Origin: Actinocrispum wychmicini
Lineage (GTDB): Bacteria > Actinomycetota > Actinomycetes > Mycobacteriales > Pseudonocardiaceae
NCBI RefSeq assembly: GCF_004345645.1
Contig: NZ_SLWS01000002.1
Location: 372,001 to 436,000, forward strand
Direction of reading: 5' to 3'
DNA: 64,000 bases
Shown here: piece by piece, positions 25,445-33,895 of the stretch
Numbering within the stretch: position 1 is the stretch's first letter
How the letters are laid out: each line of letters opens with the position of its first letter
Program-made: the position numbers and the translations under genes
The notes under the pieces: model-generated
What the model saw: the letters and a program-made list of their open reading frames with translations, nothing else
What the model was told of the DNA's origin: nothing
Database searches by the model: none

Positions 25445-26326
25445 GTGAGTCCGAATGCGCGGGGTCGGTCGTTGTTCCGGTTGTGGGTGGTGGCGTTCGC
25501 CGCCGTGCTGGGGGCCGGGGCGGCGTTTGGCTACGTTTTCGCTGGTCAACAGCGCGCGGCGGCTGGGGCCGAGCAGGTCCAGGCACCGCCACAGCACAGC
25601 GTTGTCACGAGCGGTGACAGCCCGACGCCGTCGGTGGCGGCGACGACGACTTCGAGCCGGCCGGTGGTGAGCGCGATACTGCCGTTCAACGCGAAACTGA
25701 CGTCGTCGGACATTCCCGTCCCGGGCGGCGGAGTGCGCAGCGGCGGGTGCAGCGGATCGCTGATCGCCCGCGAATGGGTTGTCACGGCCGGGCATTGTTT
25801 CCACGACACGAAGGACAACCGGATTGGTGGACCGCCGCCATATCATATGACGGTTACAGTGGGCAAGCTCAAGGACAGTGATCCCGGCGGTGAAACAGCG
25901 CCAGTGGTGGATGTCCGGCAGTCCCCCGTCAACGATCTCGCCGTGGTGAGACTCGCGTCGCCTGTGGACGGCATCACGCCGTTGACCATCGCGGACACGA
26001 AGCCAAAGGTCGGCCAGCGGTTGCATTTCGCCGGTTGGGGCTCGCTTTCGGCGAAAGCGGTCGCCCCGTCCGACCACCTCAAGCGCGGCGAGTTCACGGT
26101 GGCCAAAATCGGGCAGACCACTGTGGAAGCGTCGCCCGTGGTGGCCCGGACCGTGGAGAACAGCCCATGCCCGGACGACTCGGGCGCGCCGTTCTACGCG
26201 GGCGACGACAAGACGGGCACGTTGGTCGCCATCGTGAACACCGGGCCGTCGTGCCCCCAGCCCGGCCGTGAGGTCCTCGCCCGGGTGGACGTCGTCGCCG
26301 ACTGGATTCGCCAGCAGATCGGCTGA
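25445..26326 (+). CDS. Membrane-anchored/secreted trypsin-like (S1) serine protease
   Basis: A 293-residue protease. An N-terminal hydrophobic segment (LFRLWVVAFAAVLGAGAAFG) acts as a signal or anchor, followed by a Ser/Thr/Pro-rich linker and the chymotrypsin fold. The triad is His117 in VVTAGHC, Asp164 in NDLAVV and Ser246 in CPDDSGAP. The usual GDSGGP is altered to DDSGAP, so the oxyanion region differs, yet the triad is intact. It starts with GTG 25445 after GAGGTG. Its substrate is unknown; proteases like this are general candidates for cleaving exported peptides. Confidence 0.87.
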   Translation: MSPNARGRSLFRLWVVAFAAVLGAGAAFGYVFAGQQRAAAGAEQVQAPPQHSVVTSGDSPTPSVAATTTSSRPVVSAILPFNAKLTSSDIPVPGGGVRSGGCSGSLIAREWVVTAGHCFHDTKDNRIGGPPPYHMTVTVGKLKDSDPGGETAPVVDVRQSPVNDLAVVRLASPVDGITPLTIADTKPKVGQRLHFAGWGSLSAKAVAPSDHLKRGEFTVAKIGQTTVEASPVVARTVENSPCPDDSGAPFYAGDDKTGTLVAIVNTGPSCPQPGREVLARVDVVADWIRQQIG

Positions 26327-26354
26327 GCGCCGACCGGACGCCCGGCTGGTCCGC

Positions 26355-26486
26355 TCAGGTGTCGGGCAGGGTCAGCCGGATGAGGTCGGTGCGCGAGGAG
26401 ATCCCGGTCTTCTGGCACACCTTTCGCAGGTGGTAGTCGATCGTGCGGGTGCTGAGGAACAGTTGGGCGGCGATCTCGCGGTTGGT
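26355..26486 (-). pseudogene. Remnant of a LuxR-type helix-turn-helix
   Basis: The last 43 codons of a LuxR-family DNA-binding domain are kept: TNREIAAQLFLSTRTIDYHL continuing to a stop at 26355. Upstream of the Thr-Asn-Arg-Glu start the frame loses similarity, because the DNA there encodes part of another gene on the opposite strand. A complete regulator is absent, so this is a truncated relic. Confidence 0.8.
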
Positions 26487-26499
26487 GGCGACGGCGGAA

Positions 26500-26768
26500 T
26501 CGTCGCGCTGGTCGCGATCCTGCTGGTGTTGTCCGCCGTCCGGCCGCCCGCGGCGGCACCGGCCGTCGAGCCGCAACCGTCGGACCTGGCCTGCCGGGAA
26601 CTCGTCGACCTCGTGACCAGTTACCTCGACGGCGTGCTGGCGCCGGACTGGCGCGCCGGACTCGACCACCACCTCCAAGACTGCGACGGCTGCACCGAGT
26701 ACGTCCACCAGATCCGCGGCGTCCTCCAGGCACTCAGCGTGCTCAAACCCGCCGCGGGCACATCATGA
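26500..26768 (+). pseudogene. 5'-truncated zinc-finger (zf-HC2) anti-sigma-like fragment
   Basis: On the plus strand a membrane-span-like segment IVALVAILLVLSAV is followed by a zf-HC2-type region, CRELVDLVTSYLDGVLAPDW and then HHLQDCDGCTEYVHQIR, which keeps the HxxxCxxC zinc motif. No in-frame start with a ribosome binding site is seen near the beginning, and the fragment abuts the LuxR remnant. It may be a decayed gene; a functional short protein from a non-standard start is less likely. Confidence 0.6.
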
Positions 26769-26782
26769 AAGCGCCCTTGTGG

Positions 26783-26812
26783 CCAAGAAGTCTATCTAGG
26801 TAGACTTCTTGG
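26783..26812. promoter_or_regulatory. Palindromic operator touching the PadR start codon
   Basis: Perfect 12-bp arms CCAAGAAGTCTA (26783-26794) and TAGACTTCTTGG (26801-26812) flank TCTAGG, and the ATG of the PadR gene begins at the next base. PadR proteins are often autoregulated through such palindromes. No ribosome binding site fits, so the mRNA may be leaderless. Autoregulation is inferred. Confidence 0.8.
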
Positions 26813-27124
26813 ATGGCTCGCCGACCGTCCGCGCAAACCGTTGCCGTACTGGCCGTTCTGGCGCACGACCCGGGAAACCCACGCTACGGCTACGAACTCG
26901 GCAAAGAGCTGGGGATCAAGGCCGGCACCCTCTACCCGATCCTGATCCGGTTGTGCCAGCGGGGTTTGCTGGACGCGTCCTGGGAGAGCGACCCACCGGT
27001 CGGGCGCCCGCCCCGGCACCTGTACCGCATCCTGGCCCCTGGCCTGCGTCTTCTGGAGCACGTACGGCAGGACAGCCCGCGTACGCAGCCGGCGCGGGGC
27101 AGCATCGCCCTGGGTGGTGCCTGA
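26813..27124 (+). CDS. PadR family transcriptional regulator
   Basis: A 103-residue PadR-type repressor with the winged-helix core: AVLAVLAHDPGNPRYGYEL, LGIKAGTLYPILIRLCQRG and a wing with GRPPRHLYRIL. The C-terminal dimerisation helix is short. Its ATG directly follows a 30-bp palindrome, with no room for a ribosome binding site, so translation is probably leaderless. Its stop overlaps the start of a membrane-protein gene (TGATG), the usual arrangement of a PadR repressor with the membrane protein it controls. Confidence 0.92.
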   Translation: MARRPSAQTVAVLAVLAHDPGNPRYGYELGKELGIKAGTLYPILIRLCQRGLLDASWESDPPVGRPPRHLYRILAPGLRLLEHVRQDSPRTQPARGSIALGGA

Positions 27125-28128
27125 TGACCCGGCACGAGGATATGGCCGGCCGCGTTCTTGCCGTGGTGGTCCGCGCGCTTCCCTTCCACCGCAAGGACTG
27201 GGGTCAAGCCATGCGCGCGGAACTGGCCGCCATCACCGAAGGGCCGGCACGCCGTCAGTTCGTCCGTGGCTGCACGCGAGCGGTCCTCCTCAGCGGTACC
27301 GCGCTGCGCACGCTGGCCGGCTATGTCGGCATGCTGGTCTTCGCCGCGGTGATCCTCCGCCAGACAGCCGACCTCCCCTCGGCGGGTGTCCGTGTCGAGG
27401 CCATCGGGCTGATCGCGGTCATCACTGTCCTGGCCTGGTGCGGTCGCCGCCGCGGCGCCCTCGGCCCGGCCGGCATCGACCTCGTTCCCCGACTGATCCG
27501 TCTCGCCGGATACGCCGCCGTCATGACCACTGTGGCCGTGCTGCTCACCACCGGAACCAACGACCCCACAGGCTGGTGGCTCGCGGCCCTCGCGGTCGGC
27601 GTCTACCTCACCGGCTTCCTGCGCGCCACCACCCAGCCCGCCGCCGACGCGCTGTCGCTGCCCATCGCCGCGACGCTCACCTTGGTGGGCCTGGCCGTGT
27701 GGTGGGTTCCCATGCTCCTGCTCATTGGCGTCCGCGCCGCGCCGATCCTCACGTTCCTCGTCGCATGCGCCCTCGTGCCCGCCGGCACCGCGCTGGGTTC
27801 GCGAACCGGCTCACCCATCAAGGGCACGCTCAGCGGACTGGCCGCCGCGGCCGTCACCCTGCTCCTGTTCTTCTTGGCCGCCGTGCTCACCTACCGGCTC
27901 GCCCCTGGCCTGGTCCCGGACATCGCCGGTCCCGGCGACGCTGGCGGCCTCACCCCCGCCGCCAAAGCCGAGACCAACCAGATCGAGTCCATCGACCCCT
28001 ACGTCGCCGACTTCCTGCTCGGCGCGGTGCTCAGCGGCATCCTGACCGCCGTCAGTGTCCGTCGACGTCCAGGCGTCGCAACAGGAATTCGTCGCTTCCC
28101 TGGGGAAGTGTATCCAGCCGACCGCTGA
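27124..28128 (+). CDS. PadR-associated multi-span membrane protein
   Basis: A 334-residue integral membrane protein, coupled to the PadR gene through a TGATG overlap. A short cytosolic N-terminus resembles that of PadR-linked permease-like proteins (LPFHRKDWGQAMRAELAAI). About eight hydrophobic segments follow, for instance IGLIAVITVLAWC, TLTLVGLAVWWVPMLLLIG and LAAAAVTLLLFFLAAVLTY. No transport motif is recognised. Its last 77 bp overlap, in convergent orientation, the NHL-like secreted protein gene. Confidence 0.8.
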   Translation: MTRHEDMAGRVLAVVVRALPFHRKDWGQAMRAELAAITEGPARRQFVRGCTRAVLLSGTALRTLAGYVGMLVFAAVILRQTADLPSAGVRVEAIGLIAVITVLAWCGRRRGALGPAGIDLVPRLIRLAGYAAVMTTVAVLLTTGTNDPTGWWLAALAVGVYLTGFLRATTQPAADALSLPIAATLTLVGLAVWWVPMLLLIGVRAAPILTFLVACALVPAGTALGSRTGSPIKGTLSGLAAAAVTLLLFFLAAVLTYRLAPGLVPDIAGPGDAGGLTPAAKAETNQIESIDPYVADFLLGAVLSGILTAVSVRRRPGVATGIRRFPGEVYPADR

Positions 28129-29017
28129 GCACATAGACGCCGCAACGACTGTTGGCCATCGTGGTGGGTGCTGGGTCCGGCCAAGGCCGACTCACGGTCA
28201 CGCCCGCCGTGGACCAGTTGTCTTTCGACTGCAGCGTGACCACACGGTTGGCAGCGGTGTTGTCCACTGCCTCCAGTGTGTTGTGGCCGCGCAGCAGCAG
28301 TCCGTCCGGAGCGCCGATCGGTTGATCGACGGTGACCTGCGTGAGGTTGGTGCCACTCAACTTGTAGAGCGCGCGTGCGGAGGATTGTGCGATCAGCAGG
28401 AACCCGCGCGGGTGCCACACGATTCCGTTGGCGCCGTTGCCACGGCCCACCGGCTGCAGCCGGTCGTCGCGCATCAGGACGGTGGGCGAGCCCTTCAACG
28501 GCACGCGGTAAATGGCGCCACTGAGGGAATCGGTGACGTAGGCGGTGCCGTCCGGTGTGAGGGCGACGTCGTTGCCGAAGTGCTGACGGGTGGGATCAAG
28601 CGCGCCAAGGTCGTGGTAGGCCAGTCGCCGTCCGGTGCGCAGGTCGTAGACGCCCAGTCCGGCGGTCTTGTTCAGGGTCTGGGGCGTTGTCCGGGAACTC
28701 AACCCGACGTCGCCGTTGACGACCAGCAGCCGGCCCCGCTTCGCGTCCACCGTCATGCCCATGGTGGTGACCAGCACAGGGTCGTTGACGAGGGTCCGGA
28801 CGGTGCCGTCGGTCTGCACGACCGAGACGGTGCCCTGGGTGACCGAACCGACCAGGAAGTGGTCCCTGATCGGATCGTAGCCGACACCCTCGGGCTGCAG
28901 CCGAGCCGCGGAACCGTGGATGACATCGGCACAGTCACAGGTTCGCGCACTCGCGGTGGCCGGGGCGACCGCCATTGCCAGGACCACGGAGAGGACAACC
29001 AACCCGCTAGCCTTCAT
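28052..29017 (-). CDS. Secreted SMP-30/NHL-type beta-propeller protein
   Basis: A 321-residue protein with a Sec signal peptide (MKASGLVVLSVVLAMAVAPA, cleaved near ASA). Repeated propeller strands follow, such as PEGVGYDPIRDHFLVGSV, MGMTVDAKRGRLLVVNGD, DVALTPDGTAYVTDSLSG and NGIVWHPRGFLLIAQS. This is the pattern of SMP-30/gluconolactonase-like and NHL folds. Conserved metal-binding Asn/Asp positions are plausible but not certain, so enzymatic activity is unproven. It shares 77 bp of 3' sequence with the convergent membrane-protein gene. Confidence 0.8.
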   Translation of the reverse strand: MKASGLVVLSVVLAMAVAPATASARTCDCADVIHGSAARLQPEGVGYDPIRDHFLVGSVTQGTVSVVQTDGTVRTLVNDPVLVTTMGMTVDAKRGRLLVVNGDVGLSSRTTPQTLNKTAGLGVYDLRTGRRLAYHDLGALDPTRQHFGNDVALTPDGTAYVTDSLSGAIYRVPLKGSPTVLMRDDRLQPVGRGNGANGIVWHPRGFLLIAQSSARALYKLSGTNLTQVTVDQPIGAPDGLLLRGHNTLEAVDNTAANRVVTLQSKDNWSTAGVTVSRPWPDPAPTTMANSRCGVYVLSGRLDTLPQGSDEFLLRRLDVDGH

Positions 29018-29115
29018 AAGGCTGTCATACCTCCGGCCTGCCGGCGCTCACAACCCGTCATCAGTCGTGAGGCATGATCACAGTGCGGGATACCGAATGA
29101 GACTGGGGATGAGCG

Positions 29116-29856
29116 ATGGACAACGCGTACGGCAACGAGTCCAAACGGATCGAGAAGACCAACGCCGAGCGGTATCAGGCGTCCGCGCAGTACGGCTGGC
29201 AGTTCCGGCCGGACGCACCGGAACTCCTGGACCGGTGGAACGTCATGCCGTTCACGCAGCGCGGTGACAAACGGCTCGCGTTCGGCGTGCTCTCCGGTGC
29301 GTACCAGGGGCTGCCGTTCACGATGTTCGACTTCCACCGCCGCCCCAAGGTGACCAGCTCCTACACCAAGTACACGCATCGGCACATGAACGACCGGGAC
29401 ACCATCGAGATCGAGTCGGTGTGGGTGGTCACGCTGCGGGCGCCGATGCCCCGGTTCCAGATCGTCAGCAGCACCGCACCGACCTACGAGGTCGACCACT
29501 ACCCCGAGCCGCCCACGTACGACCCGAAGTTCAACCGGTGGTACAAGATCATCGACACCGACCCGCAGGTCGCCACGCAGCTCCTCACGCCGCCCGTGAT
29601 GTCGACGATGCGGCAGCTCAAGACCCACAACTGGGCCCTGGTGGGCACTGATCTGGTCTACGTGGAGAACCCCATCTTCGGGCGCACGAAACCGGACGAG
29701 GTGCTGCAGGCGCTGGGCAAGCTGTACACCCTCGTGTCCCTGCTGCCCATCGGTCCGCCCGCCCCGCCGCAGTACCAACAACCGCAGCCCAACTTCCAGT
29801 ACCAGCAACCGTATCCGCAGTACAGATACCCGCAACCCGGGTATCCGCAGCGCTGA
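29116..29856 (+). CDS. Conserved hypothetical protein with Gln/Pro/Tyr-rich tail
   Basis: A 246-residue cytosolic-looking protein. Residues 1-205 resemble a group of actinobacterial uncharacterised proteins, with FGVLSGAYQGLPFTMFDF, VWVVTLRAPMPRFQIV, then DPKFNRWYKIIDTDPQVATQ and LLTPPVMSTMR. The last 35 residues are a low-complexity tail of Gln, Pro and Tyr repeats (PQYQQPQPNFQYQQPYPQ), possibly disordered or able to phase-separate. No catalytic motif is seen. It stands alone between the propeller protein and the MFS transporter. Confidence 0.75.
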   Translation: MDNAYGNESKRIEKTNAERYQASAQYGWQFRPDAPELLDRWNVMPFTQRGDKRLAFGVLSGAYQGLPFTMFDFHRRPKVTSSYTKYTHRHMNDRDTIEIESVWVVTLRAPMPRFQIVSSTAPTYEVDHYPEPPTYDPKFNRWYKIIDTDPQVATQLLTPPVMSTMRQLKTHNWALVGTDLVYVENPIFGRTKPDEVLQALGKLYTLVSLLPIGPPAPPQYQQPQPNFQYQQPYPQYRYPQPGYPQR

Positions 29857-29867
29857 CAGCCATCGCG

Positions 29868-31397
29868 TCAGTGGTTCTCCAGGACGGGAACCGGCTTTTC
29901 GATGACGGCTGGGCGGGTCCTGCGCAGCGCGATCATGCCGACCACTGCGAACACCACGACAATCGCGGTACCGATACCGGCGACGGTGTGCAGTCCGGAT
30001 GAGAAGGCATCCCGTGCGGTGGCAAGGACACCGTCGGCCAGCGAACCGGGAAGAGTGCTGGCCGCCCGCAGGGCTCCGGCCATGCTGTCCGTCGCCTGAG
30101 CGGCGGCCTCGGCGGGCACCTGGGCGGGAATGGCGACCTGGTCGCGGTAGACGGCCGTGCTGATGCTGCCGAACACCGCGATCCCCATGGCGATCCCGAA
30201 TTCGGCGCTGGTCTCGGACATCGCCGAGGCGGCACCGGCCTTCTGCGGTGGGACCGAGCTGACCACCATCTCGGTGCACAGCACGCCCTGCGGCCCCATC
30301 CCGAAGCCGGCGATCGACATGCCCACGACCACGAACGCCACCCCGCCGGTTCCGGCGGCCTGCGTGAACAGCACGATCCCGCCGGCCGCGACCAGCATCC
30401 CGAAACCGAGCACGAACTCCGGCCGGAACCGCTGTGCCAGCCGTGGCGCGATCATCGACCCGACCACCACCGCACCGGCCTGCGGCACCAGCCAGAGCCC
30501 GGCCTGCGCCGCGTTCAGCCCGGCGACCATCTGCAGGTACTGGCTGACCAGCAGGAAGACGCCGCCCATGGTGACCGCGCCGACCAGCATGATGCTCACC
30601 GCCGCGCTGAACGCCCGCACCCGGAACAGCCGCAGGTCCAGCATCGGGTCGGCCAGGCCGCGCTGCCGGCGGACGAACACCGCGCCGACTGACAGGCCCA
30701 CGGCGAGCACGACCAGGTTGACCAACGACACGCCGTCCTTGGCGGTTTCCTTGAGGGCGTAGATGATCGGCAGGATCGCGCCCAGCGACAGGGCCACGCT
30801 CGCCAGGTCGAGCCGTCCGGCGGCGGTGTCGCGGTACTCCGGCAGCAGCTTCGGCGCGGTGGCCAGCAGCAGCACCATCACCGGCACGGACATCAGGAAC
30901 ACCGAGCCCCACCGGAAGTGCTCCAGCAGCACGCCGCCGACCACCGGCCCGATCACCATGCCGCCCATGAAGCAGCTCATCCACACCGCGATCGCGGTCC
31001 CGCGCTGCTTGGGGTTCTGGAACATGTTGCTGATCAGCGCCAACGTGGACGGCATCAGCGTCGCGCCGGCGATCCCGAGCACGGCCCGTGCCCCGATCAG
31101 CATCTCCGGGCTGGTCGCGAAGGCCGCCACGATCGACGCCACGCCGAACGCGGCACCGCCGATCATCAGCAGTTTCCGCCGGCCGATCCGGTCGCCCAGG
31201 GTGCCCATCGTGACCAGGAAACCGGCGATCATGAAGCCGTAGATGTCGATGATCCACAACAGTTGGGTGCTGCTCGGCCGCAGGTCGGCGGCCAGGTGCG
31301 GGACTGCCAGGTGCAGCACGCTCATGTCCAGCGACAACAGCAGGGTCGGCAGCGCCAGCACCGCCAACCCCAGCCACTCGCGTCGTCCTGCCCTCAT
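29868..31397 (-). CDS. DHA2-type MFS drug/proton antiporter
   Basis: A 509-residue transporter with about 14 membrane spans. I chose ATG 31395-31397 because GGGAG lies upstream and the first span follows (EWLGLAVLALPTLLLSLDMS); the open frame extends further without similarity. Family motifs are visible: SLDMSVLHLAVPHLA in span 1, GTLGDRIGRRKLL in the loop after span 2, GARAVLGIAGATLMPSTLAL and a motif-C-like MGGMVIGPVVGG. It likely exports small drug-like molecules with proton exchange. It is divergent from the subtilisin gene. Confidence 0.9.
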   Translation of the reverse strand: MRAGRREWLGLAVLALPTLLLSLDMSVLHLAVPHLAADLRPSSTQLLWIIDIYGFMIAGFLVTMGTLGDRIGRRKLLMIGGAAFGVASIVAAFATSPEMLIGARAVLGIAGATLMPSTLALISNMFQNPKQRGTAIAVWMSCFMGGMVIGPVVGGVLLEHFRWGSVFLMSVPVMVLLLATAPKLLPEYRDTAAGRLDLASVALSLGAILPIIYALKETAKDGVSLVNLVVLAVGLSVGAVFVRRQRGLADPMLDLRLFRVRAFSAAVSIMLVGAVTMGGVFLLVSQYLQMVAGLNAAQAGLWLVPQAGAVVVGSMIAPRLAQRFRPEFVLGFGMLVAAGGIVLFTQAAGTGGVAFVVVGMSIAGFGMGPQGVLCTEMVVSSVPPQKAGAASAMSETSAEFGIAMGIAVFGSISTAVYRDQVAIPAQVPAEAAAQATDSMAGALRAASTLPGSLADGVLATARDAFSSGLHTVAGIGTAIVVVFAVVGMIALRRTRPAVIEKPVPVLENH

Positions 31398-31473
31398 CGT
31401 CGTCTCCCGGTGGTCTCGATCGTCTCGTCTCACCCTTCCGTCGAACGGCGGCGGCCCAGATCGACACCGCGGT

Positions 31474-31487
31474 CGAAGAAGTCTTCG
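31474..31487. promoter_or_regulatory. Palindrome in the MFS/subtilisin divergent promoter
   Basis: CGAAGA and TCTTCG form perfect 6-bp arms around AG, in the 185-bp gap between the divergent MFS and subtilisin genes. It is a possible operator; no adjacent regulator gene is present to assign it. Confidence 0.35.
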
Positions 31488-31582
31488 CCGGGCCGACCTG
31501 CGACCGATAGATCGTCGGTTGTCCGGATCTCGCCGTCCGGCGGACACTCGACAGGTCGTCAGAACTCCGAGGGGATGGGCTC

Positions 31583-33058
31583 ATGGGCGCGGTAGTCGGA
31601 TCGTGGCGTCGTCGGACTGTGGGGACGTTGGCACTGGCCTTGGTGGGCGCGACGCTGCTGGCGCCAGCCGCTCAGGCTGACGAGCAGCCCGAGTCCGTGC
31701 CGGCGCTCACTTCGGAGCCGACCATCACCGAGGCGCCTGGGCAGCTCGTCATGCCTTACGTCGTGGTGACCAAGGGTGGACTCCGGGACACCTGGCGGGC
31801 CGAGCGCGCCGTGCGTGGCTCAGGCGGCAAGGTCGTCTCTTCCTATCCGCAGATCGGCGTGGTGGTGGCGTACTCGACCGACGACGGCTTCGCCGCGCGG
31901 TTGCGTCAGGTGCGCGGCGTCGAAGCGGTCGGGGCGACGCGCACGGCCAAGATCCCGGTCGAGTTCTTCGCCCCGCGCAAGGACTTGGTGTACACCGGCC
32001 CGGGGTCGCCGGACAGCGCCAAGGTGCCGGCCGAGGGCGCCGCCTGGGACGTGGCGGCCATCGGCGTCGACCGGGCGCACCAGGTGACCACCGGTGACCG
32101 TGATGTGGTGGTCGGCGTCCTGGACACCGGCGTGGACGACCAACACCCGGAACTCACCCGTGCGGTGGACACCGGCAAGTCGGTGTCCTGCCTGTCCGGC
32201 TGGGCCGACCGCGGCCGGGCGGCGTGGCGCCCGACGCTGGACGGGCACGGCACCCACGTGGCCGGCACGATCGCGGCCGCCCGGAACGGGACGGGCGTGG
32301 TCGGCGTCGCCCCAGGGGTCCGGATCGCCTCGGTGAAGCTGGCGGAGCTGGACGACACCGAGACCGCGGAGAGCATGGTGTGCGGTTTCGTCTGGGCCGC
32401 CGAGCACGGTTTCCGGATCGCCAGCAACAGCTACCGAGCCATCCCGTGGCGCTACCACTGCCCCGCGCAGGTCGACCAGGCCGCGATCCTGGCAGCCGTC
32501 GGCCGCGCCGTGCAGTACGCGCAGCGCCGTAACGTCCTTGTCGTCGCCTCAGGCGGCAACGCGGGCCTCGACCTGAACAACCGCAAGGTGGACAACGAAA
32601 GCCCAGCGGACAGCACACCGGTCAGCCGCATGATCGACAACAGCTGCATCCGGCTGCCGCACGAACTGCCCGGCGTGGTGGGTACCGGCGCGGTGGACGA
32701 GAAGCTGCTCAAGGCCAGTTTCTCGAACTACGCGATCGGCCCGATCGCGGTGGCGGCGCCCGGGGTTCGGGTGTGGTCGACGTGGCCGGGCGGGCTGTAC
32801 CGGTCGCTCAGCGGAACCTCGATGGCGGCGCCGCACGCCGCCGGTGTGGCCGCGTTGATCGCCAGCGAGCATCCACACTGGCCAGCCTCGCGACTGGCCC
32901 GCGCCCTGTTCGCCGACGCGACCCGGCTGCCGTGCCCCGAGCTCTACGACCCGAATGGAGACGGCAAGCCGGACGCGGTCTGCACCAGCGCGGGCGGCCA
33001 GACCAGCTTCTACGGCCACGGGCTGGTCGACGCCGCGAAGGCAGTTCGGGGCCATTGA
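31583..33058 (+). CDS. Secreted subtilisin-like (S8) serine protease
   Basis: A 491-residue protease with a signal peptide (RRTVGTLALALVGATLLAPA), a propeptide-like region to about residue 150 and the S8 catalytic domain. The triad is Asp181 in VLDTGVDD, His222 in DGHGTHVAG and Ser413 in GTSMAAPHAAG; the oxyanion Asn is in SGGNAG. Two or more Cys pairs may be disulfides. It has no C-terminal anchor. Its target is unknown. It is a candidate general exoprotease and, 13 kb from the lanthipeptide genes, only a remote candidate for leader removal. Confidence 0.92.
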   Translation: MGAVVGSWRRRTVGTLALALVGATLLAPAAQADEQPESVPALTSEPTITEAPGQLVMPYVVVTKGGLRDTWRAERAVRGSGGKVVSSYPQIGVVVAYSTDDGFAARLRQVRGVEAVGATRTAKIPVEFFAPRKDLVYTGPGSPDSAKVPAEGAAWDVAAIGVDRAHQVTTGDRDVVVGVLDTGVDDQHPELTRAVDTGKSVSCLSGWADRGRAAWRPTLDGHGTHVAGTIAAARNGTGVVGVAPGVRIASVKLAELDDTETAESMVCGFVWAAEHGFRIASNSYRAIPWRYHCPAQVDQAAILAAVGRAVQYAQRRNVLVVASGGNAGLDLNNRKVDNESPADSTPVSRMIDNSCIRLPHELPGVVGTGAVDEKLLKASFSNYAIGPIAVAAPGVRVWSTWPGGLYRSLSGTSMAAPHAAGVAALIASEHPHWPASRLARALFADATRLPCPELYDPNGDGKPDAVCTSAGGQTSFYGHGLVDAAKAVRGH

Positions 33059-33426
33059 GCTCCCCGGCCGGTCGGAAATTCACCATCCCGAAAATGGCGC
33101 ATTTCCAACCGAGTTTCACCTAACGTGACCACAGCGACCACTTTCCGCGATTTCAATCGGCCGTTTGAACCCGACCCGATTGGCGCGTGACAAATGTCGT
33201 AGCAGTTTCCTGAATTGTTCCATTTGTGCGATAACGGTGATTCGATTGTGTTCGTAACGACGGTTTGATCTTATTCGCGGAGCTGCCCGGAGTTTTCTTC
33301 CCGTTGACGGTTCTCTGACGAGCCGGTGAACCGTATGCTCACTCGTCAAGGATCCGACGATTCAATGAACGGGTGACGGCGAGGCCGCGCTATCGACGGC
33401 CGTGCAATTGCGGACGGAGTCTTATC
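33059..33426. other. 368-bp noncoding gap, less GC-rich than its surroundings
   Basis: No convincing gene is seen. The stretch around 33120-33290 is visibly less GC-rich than the flanking genes. It probably carries the promoter of the cupredoxin gene; TTGACG (33304-33309) and TATGCT (33334-33339) occur but are 24 bp apart, too far for a standard promoter. Compositional change may reflect transfer or a regulatory region. Confidence 0.5.
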
Positions 33427-33798
33427 GTGTCAATTCCGCGGATACTCTTCGCTATTCCCTTGCTGGTGGCCGGGGCGTTCCTGCCGGCCGCGGGCGCCGA
33501 ACCGCCCGCGCCGCCGTCCGGTGACGTCGGCATGGCCCACGAGACGTTCACGACCGACGTGATCACCATCCACCGCGGCGAAACCCTGACGCTGGTGAAC
33601 AACTCGCGGTGGGCGCACATCATCGGCCCCGGCCAGGACGGCACGCTCACCGACGCCGACGCGGTGCCGATGCACATGCGCGTGATGACGGAGACGAACG
33701 ACAGTTACACAACGCCACCGTGGAACGAGACGGGCACCTTTTACCTCACGTGTTCGATGCACCCGGAGATGACGGTCAAGGTGATTGTCACCGACTGA
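33427..33798 (+). CDS. Secreted plastocyanin-like cupredoxin
   Basis: A 123-residue protein starting at GTG 33427 with GGAG upstream, chosen because a signal peptide follows at once (SIPRILFAIPLLVAGAFLPA, cleaved near GAE). The mature part is a small cupredoxin with FTTDVITIHRGETLTLVNNS and the type 1 copper ligands: His in RWAHIIGP and Cys-His-Met in LTCSMHPEM. It should carry electrons or copper outside the membrane. It lies 97 bp before the 31-residue peptide gene; whether they are linked is unknown. Confidence 0.87.
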   Translation: MSIPRILFAIPLLVAGAFLPAAGAEPPAPPSGDVGMAHETFTTDVITIHRGETLTLVNNSRWAHIIGPGQDGTLTDADAVPMHMRVMTETNDSYTTPPWNETGTFYLTCSMHPEMTVKVIVTD

Positions 33799-33895
33799 GG
33801 CGACTACTCACGAGCAATGTGGGTAGCACAGCGTGGCCACCTGACGGTCACGCTGGGTCAAATTGTCCCGACAAGTGTTCGAAGGGAGGTTCGCC

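Noticed and set aside
29014..31584. An 856-codon minus-strand frame covering the MFS gene and neighbours
   Set aside because: It runs through the MFS and the 29116-29856 genes in the wrong frame, with compositional bias typical of a shadow frame.
33116..33349. A 77-codon basic minus-strand ORF in the gap before the cupredoxin gene
   Set aside because: It needs a TTG start, has no ribosome binding site and no recognisable feature; the basic composition follows from the local base content.
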